DNA of 64,000 nt from Symbiodinium natans (Eukaryota; Sar; Dinophyceae; Suessiales; Symbiodiniaceae), in the NCBI GenBank assembly GCA_905221605.1, contig CAJNDS010002091.1, positions 972,501 through 1,036,500 of the forward strand, written 5' to 3'. Of the stretch, positions 50,001-56,160 are shown in pieces; the first letter of the stretch is position 1, and every line of letters starts with the position of its first letter. The position numbers were made by a program, and so were the translations under genes. The notes under the pieces were generated by a model. It did not search any database, had not been told where the DNA came from, and saw only the letters and a program-made list of their open reading frames with translations.

Positions 50001-50209
50001 TTTGTATTCTATGGTGTATAACAAAGTAGTGCATATGAAAAAAGCCCCTTTAACATTTAACATTGAATATAATGTTTTATATGATCATAAAGTATAACAT
50101 CATATATTCTTCGGGCTTCAGGCACCTGTTTTGTGTGTGCGGGCCGGGTTTCGGGGTATGACTGGATCACCGGCACGGCGATCTCGCCCCAGCTGTCGCC
50201 TGCAACTAC
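38006..50209 (-). CDS. Gene model: voltage-gated cation channel with EF-hands (span of about 11 exons)
   Basis: Minus-strand model joining exons 50209-50145, 48954-48877, 48536-48470, 47764-47733, 46422-46340, 44564-44508, 43688-43655, 42654-42622, 41830-41796, 40152-40115 and 38086-38006. It encodes a pore loop, S6, a linker, two EF-hands and a helical C-terminus, so it would be a membrane cation channel, probably Ca2+-regulated. Splice phases fit at most junctions; the junction after 46340 and the one after 40115 do not fit a standard donor. The pore and S6 resemble one repeat of CaV/NaV-type channels (NLIVAVIVDTF compared with the conserved NLFVAVI.DNF). N-terminal exons (S1-S5) were not securely found; 60089-60165 is a candidate. 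The model is mine; no transcript supports it. Confidence 0.7.
38110..38280. repeat. Telomeric array, C-rich strand on +
   Basis: About 24 CCCTAAA units immediately upstream (transcription sense: intron) of the exon at 38006. Confidence 0.97.
38570..38686 (-). CDS. Exon-like cassette inside channel intron
   Basis: Frame PSLPADWQAAYMRTVIAAPQ, AGLRHHKFEYPWEGGPMAK, donor GGCCAAG|GTTTCAGG. Strongly coding but not needed to join the channel exons on either side. It may follow 38785-39150 in another gene. Confidence 0.6.
38785..39150 (-). CDS. 121-codon ORF inside channel intron
   Basis: ATG 39150 opens MAVGKLVEGPEVMGLRV. After a telomere-like run (YGLGSEARR) the frame continues RLQQRFSEPGPALDLLAERV, LHHESCFDFRIRTLQRVFPS, TRWQRLKLLNVARSKPAFDL, and stops in CCCTAAA repeat. 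Good codon bias. A + frame of 80 codons (GHVKKLKPLPAGAGKDTLKG) is also open, so strand is probable only. Family unknown. Confidence 0.5.
   Translation of the reverse strand: MAVGKLVEGPEVMGLRVVYGLGSEARRLQQRFSEPGPALDLLAERVLHHESCFDFRIRTLQRVFPSTRWQRLKLLNVARSKPAFDLHRGGVGSLQARQCVHQALVWLATSMSGPSSLNPKP
39643..39692 (-). CDS. Small exon-like cassette
   Basis: GCGTGAG|ACTTTGCC, frame FARLEFELFFVKLYLK. The FA..E......L pattern recalls the helix after a P450 haem cysteine, but the cysteine part is missing here, so I do not name it. Confidence 0.4.
40115..40152 (-). CDS. Channel exon, C-terminal helix
   Basis: AGCAAGCTGCAG|GTACAAC, frame (K)YNMMQSLQLQED. Joined to 41796 in phase 2 it reads APRFIKYNMMQSLQLQED. 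The donor may be CTGCAG|GAGG (GA type) or GACG|GCC (GC type). Confidence 0.65.
40670..40760. mobile_element. Foldback element, family D
   Basis: ACTTAAGGTAACTATACGTA, CCCTACCTACCAAGTGCCCC. Degenerate copy. Confidence 0.45.
40860..41640. repeat. Degenerate telomere-like region
   Basis: CCCTGTAAACCCTATAAA and related 9-11-mers with much variation, the likely decayed form of telomeric arrays. One small exon (41175-41230) lies inside. Confidence 0.8.
41175..41230 (-). CDS. Small exon-like cassette
   Basis: GATGTGGAG|CCCTCG, frame LEPWDLDGMEIDDGMDHR, donor CATCGG|GTTTTATAG. Coding-like; not part of the channel reading. Confidence 0.45.
41640..41758. repeat. Telomeric array (C-rich on +)
   Basis: Seventeen CCCTAAA units just 3' of exon 41796 in the sense of transcription. 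Confidence 0.97.
41796..41830 (-). CDS. Channel exon after second EF-hand
   Basis: ACCGGTAAG|GTCCACG, 35 nt, frame VHDSKTAPRFI plus AA, GC donor ATCAA|GCCGCC. Its first 11 bases (GTCCACGACTC) repeat the first 11 of the preceding intron (GTGCACGACTC). Confidence 0.75.
41840..42305. repeat. Telomeric array in channel intron
   Basis: TTTAGGG with TCTAGGG, TTTCGGG and TTTACGG sub-blocks, 465 bp. 42305-42480 is a non-repetitive spacer without an exon. Confidence 0.95.
42622..42654 (-). CDS. Channel exon, second half of EF-hand 2
   Basis: GAACGCTTCAG|GCC, 33 nt: ASEFVGPLSRW, then |GTGCACGAC. Joined to 43655 it completes the Ca2+ loop DSDGSGYIEASE with the invariant Glu at position 12. Confidence 0.8.
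42680..42868. repeat. Telomeric array
   Basis: TTTAGGG with four TTTCGGG units. Confidence 0.95.
42875..42918 (+). CDS. Exon on + strand within the channel intron
   Basis: GGGCTTGCTGCAG|GGTCCG and GTTGAG|GTATGCG are strong + splice sites around SETLLGFIVLESVE (44 nt). It lies antisense in the intron between the two halves of EF-hand 2. Confidence 0.5.
43655..43688 (-). CDS. Channel exon, first half of EF-hand 2
   Basis: CAACACCCAG|GATGATAG, 34 nt: MIDSDGSGYIE. The GC donor GAG|GCGCAG is required to restore the loop with 42622-42654; the telomere-derived GT three bases later would break it. Confidence 0.8.
43832..43882 (-). CDS. Terminal exon-like cassette in channel intron
   Basis: CTGATGAG|GCC, frame AAMKCLLPLQPRFQEF and TAA. 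Not in the channel path. Could end the gene at 43941-44247. Confidence 0.45.
   Translation of the reverse strand, partial: AAMKCLLPLQPRFQEF
43941..44247 (-). CDS. Nested coding segment with frame shift, in channel intron
   Basis: ATG 44247 opens MSGFPIDELITAITMATSTP, DAALTLVAALPMPVRERLVA, AHASLLADARFDHILVPNLL, FASLHRDSADR. About 44035 the coding signal moves by one base to GLTNQGRHVACQPQSSTGVD, LDVSGPINDVLE, ending at a perfect donor GAG|GTAGGG. So it is either a +1 frameshift, a tiny intron, or a sequence error. Function unknown. The EF-hand exons read cleanly across it, so it is nested in or captured by the intron. Confidence 0.6.
44335..44363 (-). CDS. Micro-exon candidate
   Basis: TTCAACGGCAG|GGG, 29 nt (GIVGQLQEG), GGCAG|GTACTTC. 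Good sites. Not used in the channel path I favour. Confidence 0.4.
44508..44564 (-). CDS. Channel exon between EF-hands
   Basis: ACCGAAG|ACACATG, 57 nt: HMRLRVMDIDEHDLQQLF plus GC, donor TTTGC|GTTGCTCGG. Phase 2/1 join with 43688 gives LQQLFAMIDSDGSGYIE, a perfect EF-hand entering helix. Confidence 0.8.
44647..44866. mobile_element. Family E fragment followed by family C foldback
   Basis: CCGAAATTAGGGGTACCTTA (family E, right end missing) runs directly into family C with arms GAAGGTTCATGGTACTT and AAGTACCACGAACCTCCAAG: nested or tandem insertions. Confidence 0.6.
45101..45190 (-). CDS. Exon-like cassette in channel intron
   Basis: GCATTCGCAG|GAGCG, frame RTDSAFQSRPGQMCRAQEGF, then DEVLY, donor TAT|GTTTAGG. 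Coding-like; not needed to join 46340 to 44564. Confidence 0.5.
45200..45452. repeat. Telomeric array
   Basis: About 35 TTTAGGG units with a few TTTAGGC and TTTGGGC. Confidence 0.97.
45455..45539 (-). CDS. Exon-like cassette, RS-rich
   Basis: Frame LKISEEHWQKLRGRSKRGRT, then KNRSSSRSK. Basic/Ser-rich. Lies in the same intron as 45101-45190. Confidence 0.5.
45550..45752. mobile_element. Foldback element, family B (long)
   Basis: TTGGGATGTTCCCACTTAAACT mirrored by AGTACAAGGGGGAGCATCCCA; AT-rich interior with a second small palindrome. 45830-46140 beyond it is AT-richer spacer without a gene. Confidence 0.65.
46340..46422 (-). CDS. Channel exon, EF-hand 1
   Basis: CCAACGAACAG|GTTTGACC, frame FDRIDRNGSGQLTLDDLVEG, then FEQQPDR. 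The loop D-R-N-G-S-G-Q-L-T-L-D-D has Asp at position 12, a common variant. Donor GATAGAG|GTTTAGG in the telomeric unit, or a later repeat unit: the phase to 44564 needs a two-base remainder, so the exact donor is open. Confidence 0.8.
46445..46800. repeat. Degenerate telomeric repeats
   Basis: GGGTTTATA decamers (46480-46570), then TTTAGGG and TTGAGGG mixtures. No exon. Confidence 0.85.
47037..47104 (-). CDS. Exon-like cassette in channel intron
   Basis: Frame SENLVLGRERGVLGGREITG, then VP and TAA. Unknown. Confidence 0.4.
47113..47280. repeat. Octamer array (AACCCTAC)n
   Basis: About 18 CCCTACAA units with CTTCTAA and ACAACT variants: an eight-base derivative of the telomeric unit. Confidence 0.9.
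47297..47359 (-). CDS. Exon-like cassette, possible alternative channel exon
   Basis: TTGCCGTAG|GAG, frame EMNDDVEYDRKELQKLLLGP, donor CCGAGG|GTTCAT. It could follow an alternative end of 47698-47764 (GAACGA|GTGAAT) in phase 0. A + ORF, MNPRTKEQFLQLLPVILHIV, overlaps it. Confidence 0.5.
47470..47578. repeat. Telomeric array
   Basis: Fifteen clean TTTAGGG units. Confidence 0.95.
47733..47764 (-). CDS. Channel exon, linker before EF-hand 1
   Basis: AAGCCGAG|CAGAAG, 32 nt: QKLKGLGDHA plus AG, then |GTTGAAATGG. The phase 2/1 join to 46422 gives LGDHARFDRIDRNGSG. A longer form (to 47698: ARLKWERVNGWPP, donor CCCCAG|GTTTAGG) is also possible. Confidence 0.65.
48125..48310. repeat. Degenerate AAGAAC/CCCTAA region
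   Basis: AAGAAAGAACCCTA-type units. A 23-bp sequence, CCAGATCACCCCAGAACCCTAA, occurs both before (about 47957) and after (about 48342) it. Confidence 0.6.
48470..48536 (-). CDS. Channel exon, end of S6 and linker
   Basis: TAAGCGAG|GATCGTC, 67 nt: (V)IVDTFAEARSNEFDDLAEAR, AR. Donor GCCAGG|GTTTAGGG in the telomeric repeat. Phase 2/1 with 48877 restores NLIVAVIVDTF. Confidence 0.8.
48541..48684. repeat. Telomeric array in S6 intron
   Basis: Nineteen TTTAGGG units. Confidence 0.97.
48877..48954 (-). CDS. Channel exon, transmembrane helix S6
   Basis: TTGGCTACAG|AGCTAAGG, 78 nt: AKETAIIFVGSSLTLVFGVL, NLIVA plus GT, GC donor GCTGT|GCGACTTG. It lines the inner pore in CaV/NaV-like channels. Phase 2/1 on both sides. 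Confidence 0.85.
49095..49176 (-). CDS. Exon-like cassette
   Basis: Frame AAFRRTLGTLSICSETAELA, then NGSVVQTVE. In the intron between pore and S6 exons. Unknown. Confidence 0.45.
49320..49575. repeat. Telomeric array with (TATAGGG)n sub-block
   Basis: TTTAGGG on both sides of about seven TATAGGG units (49350-49400). Confidence 0.95.
49600..50105. other. AT-rich island, no gene
   Basis: Abrupt AT-rich composition with (TA)n and GAGA tracts. Open frames on both strands are rich in Tyr/Ile/Cys and look accidental. Lies in the intron just 3' of the pore exon. Confidence 0.7.
50145..50209 (-). CDS. Channel exon, pore loop/selectivity filter
   Basis: CCTGCACGAG|GTAGTTG, 65 nt: VVAGDSWGEIAVPVIQSYPE, T plus CG, GC donor ACCCG|GCCCGC. 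AGDSW matches the (T/A)-x-(D/E)-x-W filter of voltage-gated Ca2+/Na+ channels. Join with 48954 reads SYPETRAKETAIIFVG. Confidence 0.85.
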
Positions 50210-50511
50210 CTCGTGCAGGTGTAAGGGTTTAGAGTTTAAGGTTAAGGGCTTAGGAAATCTGACTTGGAGGCCACTGGGCACTTAGTACTGGGGTTGCCGG
50301 TAGGCATCTGTAAACTACACCCTAAACCCTAAACGCTAAACCGCAAACCCTAAACCCTAAACCCTAAACCCTAAAATCAGCGTCTCCCTCACCACGCATC
50401 GGTCTGGGTCTTAGGGAATCACGGGGTCAGGACACCCCCAGCCTAACACCCAAACCCAATGAAGCCTTCAACACGTCTCTTGTATTACCTAGGAGGGGTA
50501 CCCCCACCCAC

Positions 50512-50555
50512 CTGCGCCCCAAAACTCGACCCGGATAGTACTTCATCTTGGGTGC
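50512..50555 (-). CDS. Internal micro-exon
   Basis: GGGTATGCAG|GCACCC, 44 nt, APKMKYYPGRVLGR, donor GCGCAG|GTGGGT. Very good sites. Place in any gene unknown. Confidence 0.55.
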
Positions 50556-50918
50556 CTGCATACCCTAAACCCAGAACGTAACCCTTAACCCTAACCTTAA
50601 ACTCTATAAAGCCCTGACCATAATACCCTAAACCCCAAAACCTCTAAACCCCAAACCCCTAGACCCTAAACCCCTAAACCCTAAACCCTAAATCGAAACC
50701 TTCTGCGGCCGACTGAACCCTGAGTTCTCAGACGTCTAAGTTTAGGGTTTCGGTTTGAGGGTTTAGGGTTCAGGGTTTAGGGTTTAGGGTTTAGGGTTCA
50801 GGTTTAGGGTTCAAAAATTTAGGGTTTAGGGTTCTAAAGTCTTAGTCCCCTAACCCCAAAAACCCTAACACCCTAACACCCTGAAGGCCTTAAACCTCTC
50901 ACAGCCCTTAACACCCTA

Positions 50919-51027
50919 GACCCGGGAGTAACCTAGGAATAAAAAAGGGTGCCCTTTTTGGTTTTCAGGGGATTCTACGGGAACCCCAACCCCAAAAAAA
51001 GGAAAAAGGGCCTACTCCCGGTCCTAG
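50919..51027. mobile_element. MITE-like element, family A
   Basis: TAGACCCGGGAGTAACCTAGG to GGGCCTACTCCCGGTCCTAG. Confidence 0.65.
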
Positions 51028-51034
51028 CCCTTCC

Positions 51035-51590
51035 ATTGGCCTGCAACCCGAAACCCTTGAACCCAATAAACCCTAGCACCCGCAAACCCTTAAAACCCTT
51101 AAAGCCCTAAACCCCTTAACACCCTGAGAACCCAGAAAAAAATCCTAAAACCCGAAACACCTACAACCATTGAAGCGCTAAACCCCGAAAACCCCTTGAA
51201 GCCTCAAAAATGCCCTAAACCCTAAACCCTGAACCCTAAACCCTAAATAAACCCTACACCCTAGACCCTAAACCCTACCCATAAACCCTAAGCCCTAAGC
51301 CCTAAGCCCGAAACCCGAACCCTAAGCGCTTAAAGCCCTTAACAGCCCTTAAAGCCCTGAAAGCCCTGAAAGCCCTTAAAGCCCTTAAAGCCCTTAAAGC
51401 CCTTGAAGCCCTTACAGCCCTAAGCCCTTCAAGCCATAAGCCTTTGAAGCCGTAAACCCTAAACCCTAAACCCTAAACCCTACACCCTACACCCTACACC
51501 CTAAACCCTAAACCCTACACCCTAAACCCTAAACCCTAAACCCTAAACCCTAAACCCTAAACAGCCCTTACAGCCCTTAAAGCCCAAAAC
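51035..51590. repeat. Degenerate telomere-like region
   Basis: AGCCCTTAA and CCCTAAA/CCCTACA units. No exon recognised in 550 bp. Confidence 0.85.
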
Positions 51591-51595
51591 CCTAC

Positions 51596-51657
51596 GCCCT
51601 CGAAACCACCGAAGTGCCGTCTTGAAGAGGAGCCTCGGAGGCAAGTCTTCAACATTT
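51596..51657 (-). CDS. Internal exon
   Basis: Frame NVEDLPPRLLFKTALRWFRG, donor GAGGGC|GTAGGG. High GC3. Confidence 0.5.
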
Positions 51658-51892
51658 GTAGGGTTTAGGGTTTAGGGTTTAGGGTTTAGGGTTTAGGGTT
51701 TAGGGTTTAGGGTTTAGGGTTTAGGGTTTAGGGTTTAAGGTCTAGAGTCTCGGGTTTAGGGTTTAGGGTTTAGGGTTTGGGGTCTGGGCTTTGGGGTGTG
51801 GGCTTGAAGGCTTTGGGGGCTTAGGGGCTTTTAGAGTTGAGGGAGTTTTTGGGGGGCTTGTGAGGTTCAGGGGCCCTGCTTTGGGGGATTGT

Positions 51893-51985
51893 CAGCCTGC
51901 TTCGCCTGAATGAGAGCTGATGGTGGAGATGGCGTTCGTACACTGCGCAGAACACATGGCAGCATCCCGTCCTACATCAGCACAG
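51893..51985 (-). CDS. Exon candidate
   Basis: TGATGTAG|GACGG, frame DAAMCSAQCTNAISTISSHS, then GEAG and TGA. A second minus frame is open. Confidence 0.35.
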
Positions 51986-52481
51986 TTTAGGCTTCATAAA
52001 TTAAGGGAAACCCTCAACCCCCAAAACCCAAGCCCCCAAACCCTAAACCCTAAACCCTAAACCCTAAACCCTAAACCCTGAACCCTAAACCCTAAAAGTC
52101 TGGTGGTGCCGGGGCGTGAGTCGGGGAATCGAATCTGCAAGTGGTCAAAAGGTGGATCCTTGAAGCACTACGGCCCTGAACAAAGACTGAAGGTCCCTTC
52201 TAGGGCTTAGGGGTCCCTCCGTATACCCCTTAAAGGCTTAGGGTTTAGGGTTTAAGGTTGAGGGTTTAGGGTTGAGGGTTTAGGGTTTAGGGTTGAGGGT
52301 TTAGGGTTTAGGGTTTAGACACTGAAGCTCCAAAACACCCAAACCCAATAACCCTCAAACCCTCACACCCTAAGATCCTAAACCCTCACACCCTAAAACC
52401 CAGAAACCCTACACCTCTAGGCCCTAAAAAACCCAAAAGCCCTAAACCCCTACAGTAAAACCCTGAAATTTCGGCTGTTCC

Positions 52482-52592
52482 CGCTTGTACTAACATCCTT
52501 CATAGGGATTCTGGTGCCACCTGTAATAATCCCTATTAAGGACTGTTAGTATTAAGGACTGTTAGTATAAGGGGTACAGAACATCCCAAGCT
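52482..52592. mobile_element. Foldback element, family B, with internal duplication
   Basis: CTTGTACTAACATCCTTCATAGGG to GGGGTACAGAACATCCCAAG. AAGGACTGTTAGTAT is repeated twice in the right arm. Confidence 0.6.
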
Positions 52593-52668
52593 AAAACCCT
52601 AAACCCTAAACCCTAAACCCTAAACCCTAAACCCTAAACCCTAAACCCTAAAGCTCTTAAACTCTTAC

Positions 52669-52722
52669 CCTGGAACCCGAAAAGACTTGGGGCGTAGGAT
52701 GCCGGACACGAAGTTGGTTTTT
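52669..52722 (-). CDS. Internal exon
   Basis: Frame TNFVSGILRPKSFRVPG with a textbook donor CCAGG|GTAAGAG. Acceptor unclear. Confidence 0.5.
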
Positions 52723-52744
52723 GGGCTTCTGGGGGATTGGGGGG

Positions 52745-53000
52745 GGCTTAGGTTTAGGGTTTAGGGTTTAGGGTTTAGGGTTTAAGGTTTAGGGTTTAGG
52801 GTTTAGGGTTTAGGGCTTAGGGCTTAGGGCTTAGGGCTTAGGGCTTAGGGCTTAGGGCTTAGGGTTTCGGGTTTAGGGTTTAGGGTTTAGGGTTTAGGGT
52901 TTAGGGTTTAGGGTTTAGGGTTTAGGGTTTAGGGTGTAGGGTTTAGGGTTTAGGGTTTAGGGTTTAGGGTTTAGGGTTTAGGGTTTATGGTATAGGGTTT
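52745..53000. repeat. Telomeric array with (TTAGGGC)n sub-block
   Basis: TTTAGGG, then eight TTAGGGC units (52815-52865), then TTTAGGG. Confidence 0.95.
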
Positions 53001-53233
53001 AGGGGTTTCGGGTTTAAGGTTTAGGAGTTTAGGATTTAGGGCTTAGGGTTTTGGGCTTGGGGGGCTTTAGGTTGGGCTGCGGCTTTAGGAGTTTGAGGGT
53101 TTGGGGTTTGGGGCTTAAGGGTTAACGCCCCGGGCGGCAGATGTATCAAGCCCTAAACCCTAAACCCTAAACCCTAAACCCTAAACCCTAAACCCTAAAC
53201 CCTAAACCCTAAACCCTAAACCCTAAACCTCAC

Positions 53234-53274
53234 CAGGAAGCAAGTTTGCGTCCATCACGGAGGATGTCGCCCGC
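53234..53274 (-). CDS. Internal micro-exon
   Basis: ATCAGTGCAG|GCGGGC to TTCCTG|GTGAGG, 41 nt; readings RRATSSVMDANLLPG or AGDILRDGRKLAS. Confidence 0.45.
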
Positions 53275-53450
53275 CTGCACTGATCATCGCCTCGGTCGGG
53301 GGCGGGGTTGGGGTTTAGGGTCTAGGGTCTATTAGGATTTTGGGGTTTGGGGGTGAGGAAGGTTCAGAGCGTTAAACGCAAAAGTAAGCGCCACAAGCCG
53401 ACGCATGCAAAGGACCTGAGCAATTGAAGGTCGTAAACCTTAAGCCCTAC

Positions 53451-53632
53451 TCGGAGGTTCATGGCACTTACTAACCAAATAGTAGTGGCACTTATAACCC
53501 AGCAATAACCAACCCTAAACCCTAAACCCTAAACCCCTAAACCCCTAAACCATATTAGGGTAATCAAAGGGCTTCTAAGTGGGGTACAAGTACAGTTACA
53601 ATTGGCTATTAAGCCCCCTGAACCTCCAAGTA
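53451..53632. mobile_element. Family C foldback split by telomeric repeat
   Basis: CTCGGAGGTTCATGGCACTT and AAGCCCCCTGAACCTCCAAG arms. About 40 bp of CCCTAAA sits at ATAACC|ATATTAGGG. Confidence 0.65.
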
Positions 53633-53879
53633 CAACATACCCGAAAAGGAACTCTGCAGTTCCGCAGCACACGTCACTTGGGTTTAGGGTTTAGGGTTTA
53701 GGGTTTAGGGTGTAGGGTTTAGGGTTTAGGGTTTAGGGTTTAGGGTTTAGGGTTTAGGGTTTAGGGTTTAGGGTTTAGGGTCCTTTTATGGGTCCTTATG
53801 AGAAGACTGCCGCTACTATTTGTAAGCGTAAGCCCGAACCCTGAAGAAACCCCCAAAGTGGGGCCCTAATATACAGAAC

Positions 53880-54022
53880 TACTTGGCGGCTCGTGGTACT
53901 TAATCACCCAGTCCTAACTGTACTTACAACCAAGTTGTACCCATGTTAGGGTAGTTAAAGAGCTTATAAGCGTGTCATAAGTGCAATTACCATTAGGCTC
54001 GTAAGTGCCATGAACCTCCAAG
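53880..54022. mobile_element. Foldback element, family C
   Basis: ACTTGGCGGCTCGTGGTACTT and AAGTGCCATGAACCTCCAAG arms. Confidence 0.65.
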
Positions 54023-54326
54023 TGCCCACTTGCACGCCACACCATGGGACAATCTGCGAGGTTTAAAAGAGACTAAGAAGGCCCCTGCCTCCCAAGTCCG
54101 AACACCCAAAACCCCTTGCGGTTTAGGGCTTAGGGTTTAGGGTTTCGGGTTTAGGGTTTAGGGGTTCGGGTTTCGGGTTTTAGGAGGAACTGAGGGGTTT
54201 AGGGGTTTAAGAGTTGGGGGTTGGGGGTTGGGACTTCAGGGACATAGGGTTTGGGAGTTGGACACTTGGGGCTTACTGAGGTTTTTCAGGCTTGTGTGGT
54301 CAGGGCTTTGGTATGCGGAGGCCAAG

Positions 54327-54405
54327 CGACAACTAATGAAGATGCCGTCCGCGACCATCTTCTCTATGAGTGGGTGCACATACTCCTCGGAAATTTGAAC
54401 TAAAC
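54327..54405 (-). CDS. Internal exon
   Basis: Frame QISEEYVHPLIEKMVADGIF, with possible GC donor GGACG|GCATC. Reads on from 54461-54518 (SSPAIR | ..ISEEYVHP). Confidence 0.55.
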
Positions 54406-54460
54406 CCGAAACCCGAACTCTGAACCCTAAACCCTAAACCCGAAACCCGAAACCCTAAAC

Positions 54461-54518
54461 GCGGATGGCTGGGCTGCTGTGGACGGAGATGTCGCCAAAC
54501 CCAGACTCCCAAAACTCC
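54461..54518 (-). CDS. Internal exon
   Basis: ACCCTCCTCAG|GGAG, frame EFWESGFGDISVHSSPAI, donor ATCCGC|GTTTAGG in telomeric repeat. A second frame on the same strand (FYNPPQGVLGVWVWRHLRP) is open. Family not recognised. Confidence 0.55.
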
Positions 54519-54571
54519 CTGAGGAGGGTTATAAAACTGCGAGGGCCCCACACACCATGCTACTGGCTGGT

Positions 54572-54712
54572 TCTTGATACGGAATGAGGGAACGAGGTCG
54601 CCGAATATATATATATATATATATATTTGTATATATATATATATCCTTTAAGAGGTTCTATAGGGTACCTCACTCCCTCATTCCGTACAAAGAACTTGGG
54701 GGACCAACTGAG
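54572..54712. mobile_element. Foldback element, family I, with (AT)n core
   Basis: GTTCTTGATACGGAATGAGGGA mirrored by TCCCTCATTCCGTACAAAGAAC. Confidence 0.65.
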
Positions 54713-54755
54713 CCCACTTTAGGTGCCCTTGCAACTCTCCACTTTTAACTTGGGA

Positions 54756-54856
54756 TGTTGCCCCTTCTATCAGTCCTTAGTAGGGATTCTAGTACCCCCT
54801 ACTATAATCCCTATGAAGGACTGTTAGCAGAAGGGGGAAGTTCCCAACTGTTCAGT
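54756..54856. mobile_element. Foldback element, family B
   Basis: TTGGGATGTTGCCCCTTCTA and AGAAGGGGGAAGTTCCCAA arms, core GTCCTTAGTAGGGATT. Confidence 0.7.
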
Positions 54857-55102
54857 CCCCTCGCTGCGCAGTCAACCTATCAGAAGACCCTAAACCCTAA
54901 ACCCTAAACCCCAAACCCTAAACCCCAAACCCTGAACCCTAAACCCCAAACCCTAAACCCTAAACCCTAAAACCCAAAACCCTAAACCCCAAACCCCAAA
55001 CCCTAAACCCCAAACCCTAAACCCTAAACCCTAAACCTAAACCCTAAACTCTAAACCTAAACCCTAAACTCAACTATCAGGAACTCTAGAAGGCCTCTTT
55101 AC

Positions 55103-55162
55103 CAACAAAGACGGAAGCACGACATCTCGACTCGCGGAGACGAGCGGCGCTATGGTACTCAT
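55103..55162 (-). CDS. Probable first coding exon
   Basis: ATG 55162 opens MSTIAPLVSASRDVVLPSLL with donor TTTGTTG|GTAAAGAGG. A + frame (LEGLFTNKDGSTTSRLAETS) is open too. Confidence 0.4.
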
Positions 55163-55247
55163 TGACTAACCCTAAACCCTAAACCCTAAACCCTAAACCC
55201 CAAACCCTAAACCCTAAACCCCAAACCCTAAACCCTGAACCCTGATG

Positions 55248-55442
55248 CTCCCCCTTATACTAGCAGTCCTGAATAGGGCTTATGATCGGGATTCTACTAG
55301 AGTGTCCTTTTATCCAAACTAAACCCCAAACCCCAAAATTCCTTGACATTGTCCTTAATAGGAAGTATGATAGGGATTATAGTAGGGATTATAAAAGGGG
55401 TACTATAATCCCAATAAAGGACTAGGGGGAAACATCCCAAGG
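55248..55442. mobile_element. Nested family B foldbacks
   Basis: Outer arms GATGCTCCCCCTTATACTAG and TAGGGGGAAACATCCC with a second partial copy inside, interrupted by CCCCAAA units. Confidence 0.55.
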
Positions 55443-55603
55443 ACCCTCGAGTAACCTAGGAATAGGGTTTAGGGCTTTAGGGTTTAGGGTTTAAAGGGCT
55501 AGACCCAAGAGCAACCCAGCGGAATCCCTTTTTTGGTCTAAAGGGGCTCATAAGGGAACCTGGACGTTAAAACAGAAGGGGGTAAGGGCCTACTCTAGGT
55601 TCT
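55440..55603. mobile_element. Family A element with internal partial duplication
   Basis: GGACCCTCGAGTAACCTAGG, a short telomeric run, then a second head TAGACCCAAGAGCAACCCAG and tail GGGCCTACTCTAGGTTCTA. Confidence 0.55.
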
Positions 55604-55607
55604 ACGG

Positions 55608-55710
55608 CAAGGAGGCGTCGGGGGTGCCCGACTTCAGGGGCTTTTTGGGGGCGCAAAGGGCGACCAAGGCACGACCATCAGCATTGCCCACCCGGTCATC
55701 ACGAGAAAAC
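55608..55710 (-). CDS. Internal exon
   Basis: GCGTGCCCAG|GTTTTC, frame FSRDDRVGNADGRALVALCA, then PKKPLKSGTPDASLP, excellent GC3. Other frames are open as well. Confidence 0.5.
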
Positions 55711-55949
55711 CTGGGCACGCCACGTGTGCGTTCTTGCTTTGTTTATACCCTAAACCCTAAACCCTAAACCCTAAACCCTGAACCGTGAACCCTACTTATG
55801 CCCGAAATCCCAAACCCCAAGCCTATAAACCCTAAACCCTATAGCCTTTCAAAACGTCGACAGCTTTGGTCTCAGGGCGCCGTTCCGTTTGGTTTGGGGT
55901 TTAGGGTTTAGGGGTTGGGGATTTGGGGTTTGAGGTTTTATATGCTTTA

Positions 55950-56160
55950 GCGTTCGTTTGTCTAGGATTTACACGGTTTAGGGTTTAGGGCTTATATGGT
56001 TTAGGGTTCAGGGCTTTTTGTGGTTTGGGGTTTCTTTGTCTAGGGTTTTATTGGCTTAGAGTTTAGGGCTTGTATGGTATTTAGGGTTCAGTTAAGGGTT
56101 TAGACGGTTTAGGGTTCATTTAGCTAGGGTGTATATGAGGGAGGGTTTGAGGTTCAGGAT
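55950..56160. repeat. Degenerate telomeric repeats
   Basis: TTTAGGG mixed with TATGGTTTAG and TCTAGGATTT. 56160-56370 beyond it is non-repetitive without a clear exon. Confidence 0.75.

Noticed and set aside
49693-50097. 134-codon + ORF and a minus ORF in the AT-rich island
   Set aside because: Composition-driven (Tyr/Ile/Cys), interrupted by (TA)n and GAGA tracts, no domain.
52100-52190. Possible minus-strand tRNA or SINE head (B-box-like GATTCGATTCC followed by CGGCACCA)
   Set aside because: The T-stem halves (GCAGA and CCCCG) do not pair, no matching 5' acceptor strand is found, and the CCA is at the wrong distance.
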